DNA from: Branchiostoma floridae | Taxonomy: Eukaryota > Chordata > Leptocardii > Amphioxiformes > Branchiostomatidae | NCBI RefSeq assembly: GCF_000003815.2 | Contig: NC_049989.1 | Span: forward strand, 18,491,803-18,555,802 | Length of the DNA: 64,000 bases | Reading direction: 5' to 3' | Shown: positions 63,701 through 64,000 of the stretch, one piece after another | Layout: every line of letters begins with the position of its first letter | How positions within the stretch are numbered: position 1 is the first letter of the stretch | Made by a program: the position numbers and the translations under genes | The notes under the pieces: generated by a model | Database searches by the model: none | What the model was told of the DNA's origin: nothing | Seen by the model: the letters and a program-made list of their open reading frames with translations, nothing else

Positions 63701-64000
63701 AAATCAATTTGGCAAAAGCATTCTGAATGTAGTTTTTATGATATTCTATCAAAACTGTAACACAAAGCATCCAAGGACCACTGATGTTTTATCTAGACCA
63801 TGGCCACTATGATGGTCTTGAGTACTCAAGGGCCTGCTCTGTACAATAATAATGTGTACTATATTTATTTCTCCCTTTGGTCACACACTGGTAGTTCTAA
63901 TTGCTGTAAACCACGTGGGTCGATCACAGTGTCTGATAAATCAGGGAATGCTGTACAGTGTGCCGCTGATTACTACATCCCAACAACGGCACCTCCACCA
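54729..64000 (+). CDS. VWA7: VWA7-like secreted protein (5' part, runs off the window)
   Basis: Seventeen exons, 950 codons: 54729-54996, 56999-57121, 57453-57626, 57918-57996, 58427-58515, 58613-58795, 59160-59369, 59868-60167, 60347-60625, 61073-61186, 61433-61549, 61700-61869, 62123-62234, 62395-62599, 62720-62804, 63274-63509 and 63895-64000+. Signal peptide, then FLPNHWSS and THEDIT. A Het-C-like part follows (VLQDFYSNTNWVEL, GKCSHGG, GGINKETSVPDLSPHYHLH). Next is a VWA domain with intact MIDAS (VFVIDISGSMS), then SGGGDCPE and VYVFTDADPKD, and then beta-rich domains. This order matches vertebrate VWA7. The ATG at 54729 is the first that keeps the signal peptide. Exons 1 and 2 join in phase, but the gap between them could hide an exon. 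Confidence 0.9.
55458..55695. other. Assembly gap (238 N) in VWA7-like intron 1
   Basis: 238 N, a non-round size that suggests an estimated length. Frames drawn through it are artefacts. Confidence 1.
56408..56640. mobile_element. CCACTAGACGG-family MITE, diverged copy
   Basis: GGACTTGTGTTACCCTTGAC, TTTATATTTGGATGGGAA and AAACACAAAGCATAAAAAGA match the interiors of the copies at 49529, 56695 and 41208. The tips are degraded. Confidence 0.55.
56695..56900. mobile_element. CCACTAGACGG-family MITE
   Basis: Left tip GCAGGACCTCTTCCACTAGA, interior CGTGTATTACCCTTGAGTTT, right tip GCCTCTAGTAGAAAGG. It ends about 100 bases before the acceptor of VWA7-like exon 2. Confidence 0.65.
63650..63695. repeat. 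CCACTAGACGG-family tip fragment
   Basis: CTCTTTCCACTAAACGGCGC, then TCTCGCAG, matches the left tip at 32846. No matching right tip is seen nearby. Confidence 0.45.

Overview
This is an intron-rich animal nuclear DNA window. It holds no bacterial operons, rRNA or CRISPR. The gene content (a cartilage-intermediate-layer-protein relative, a VWA7 relative, a MAM/SRCR/LDLa receptor, an Ig-type receptor), the compact introns and the heavy load of tRNA-derived SINEs and inverted-repeat elements suggest an invertebrate deuterostome, most likely a cephalochordate (Branchiostoma). That assignment is inference from content, not a database match. Three runs of N mark assembly gaps.

Layout. 1-2048 (+): last coding exon and 3'UTR of a single-pass Ig-like receptor. 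2050-5100: repeats and an orphan copy of a promoter. 5100-9100 (-): a short secreted CILP paralogue ('CILP-A', 3 exons, 293 aa) whose 3'UTR carries a SINE. 9100-12060: repeats, a MITE, a gap and a GC-rich island. 12060-21740 (-): a full CILP-like gene ('CILP-B', 13 exons, 1442 aa) with signal peptide, WxxW, seven TSP1, carboxypeptidase-regulatory-like, Ig and CILP core regions. 21740-23900: SINE and unassigned DNA. 23922-26993 (+): uncharacterised secreted, probably GPI-anchored gene G1 (8 exons, 314 aa). 27000-36660: repeats, including a 1.4 kb TIR element. 36668-45962 (+): complete MAM/SRCR/LDLa receptor (20 exons, 844 aa). 46340-50490: a LINE 3' remnant and a MITE. 50493-53685 (-): G2, a paralogue of G1 with the same 8-exon phase pattern. 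54729-64000 (+): 17 exons (950 codons) of a VWA7-like gene that runs off the window.

I reconstructed exon boundaries by hand from GT-AG sites, reading phase and protein continuity. Every multi-exon model sums to a whole number of codons. The main themes are extracellular and cell-surface proteins, local duplication (CILP-A and CILP-B with their flanks; G1 and G2 in inverted orientation about the receptor gene) and repeat insertion. I see no operon-like or defence 'system'. The best candidates for something little described are the G1/G2 family and the CILP-A gene made by internal deletion.
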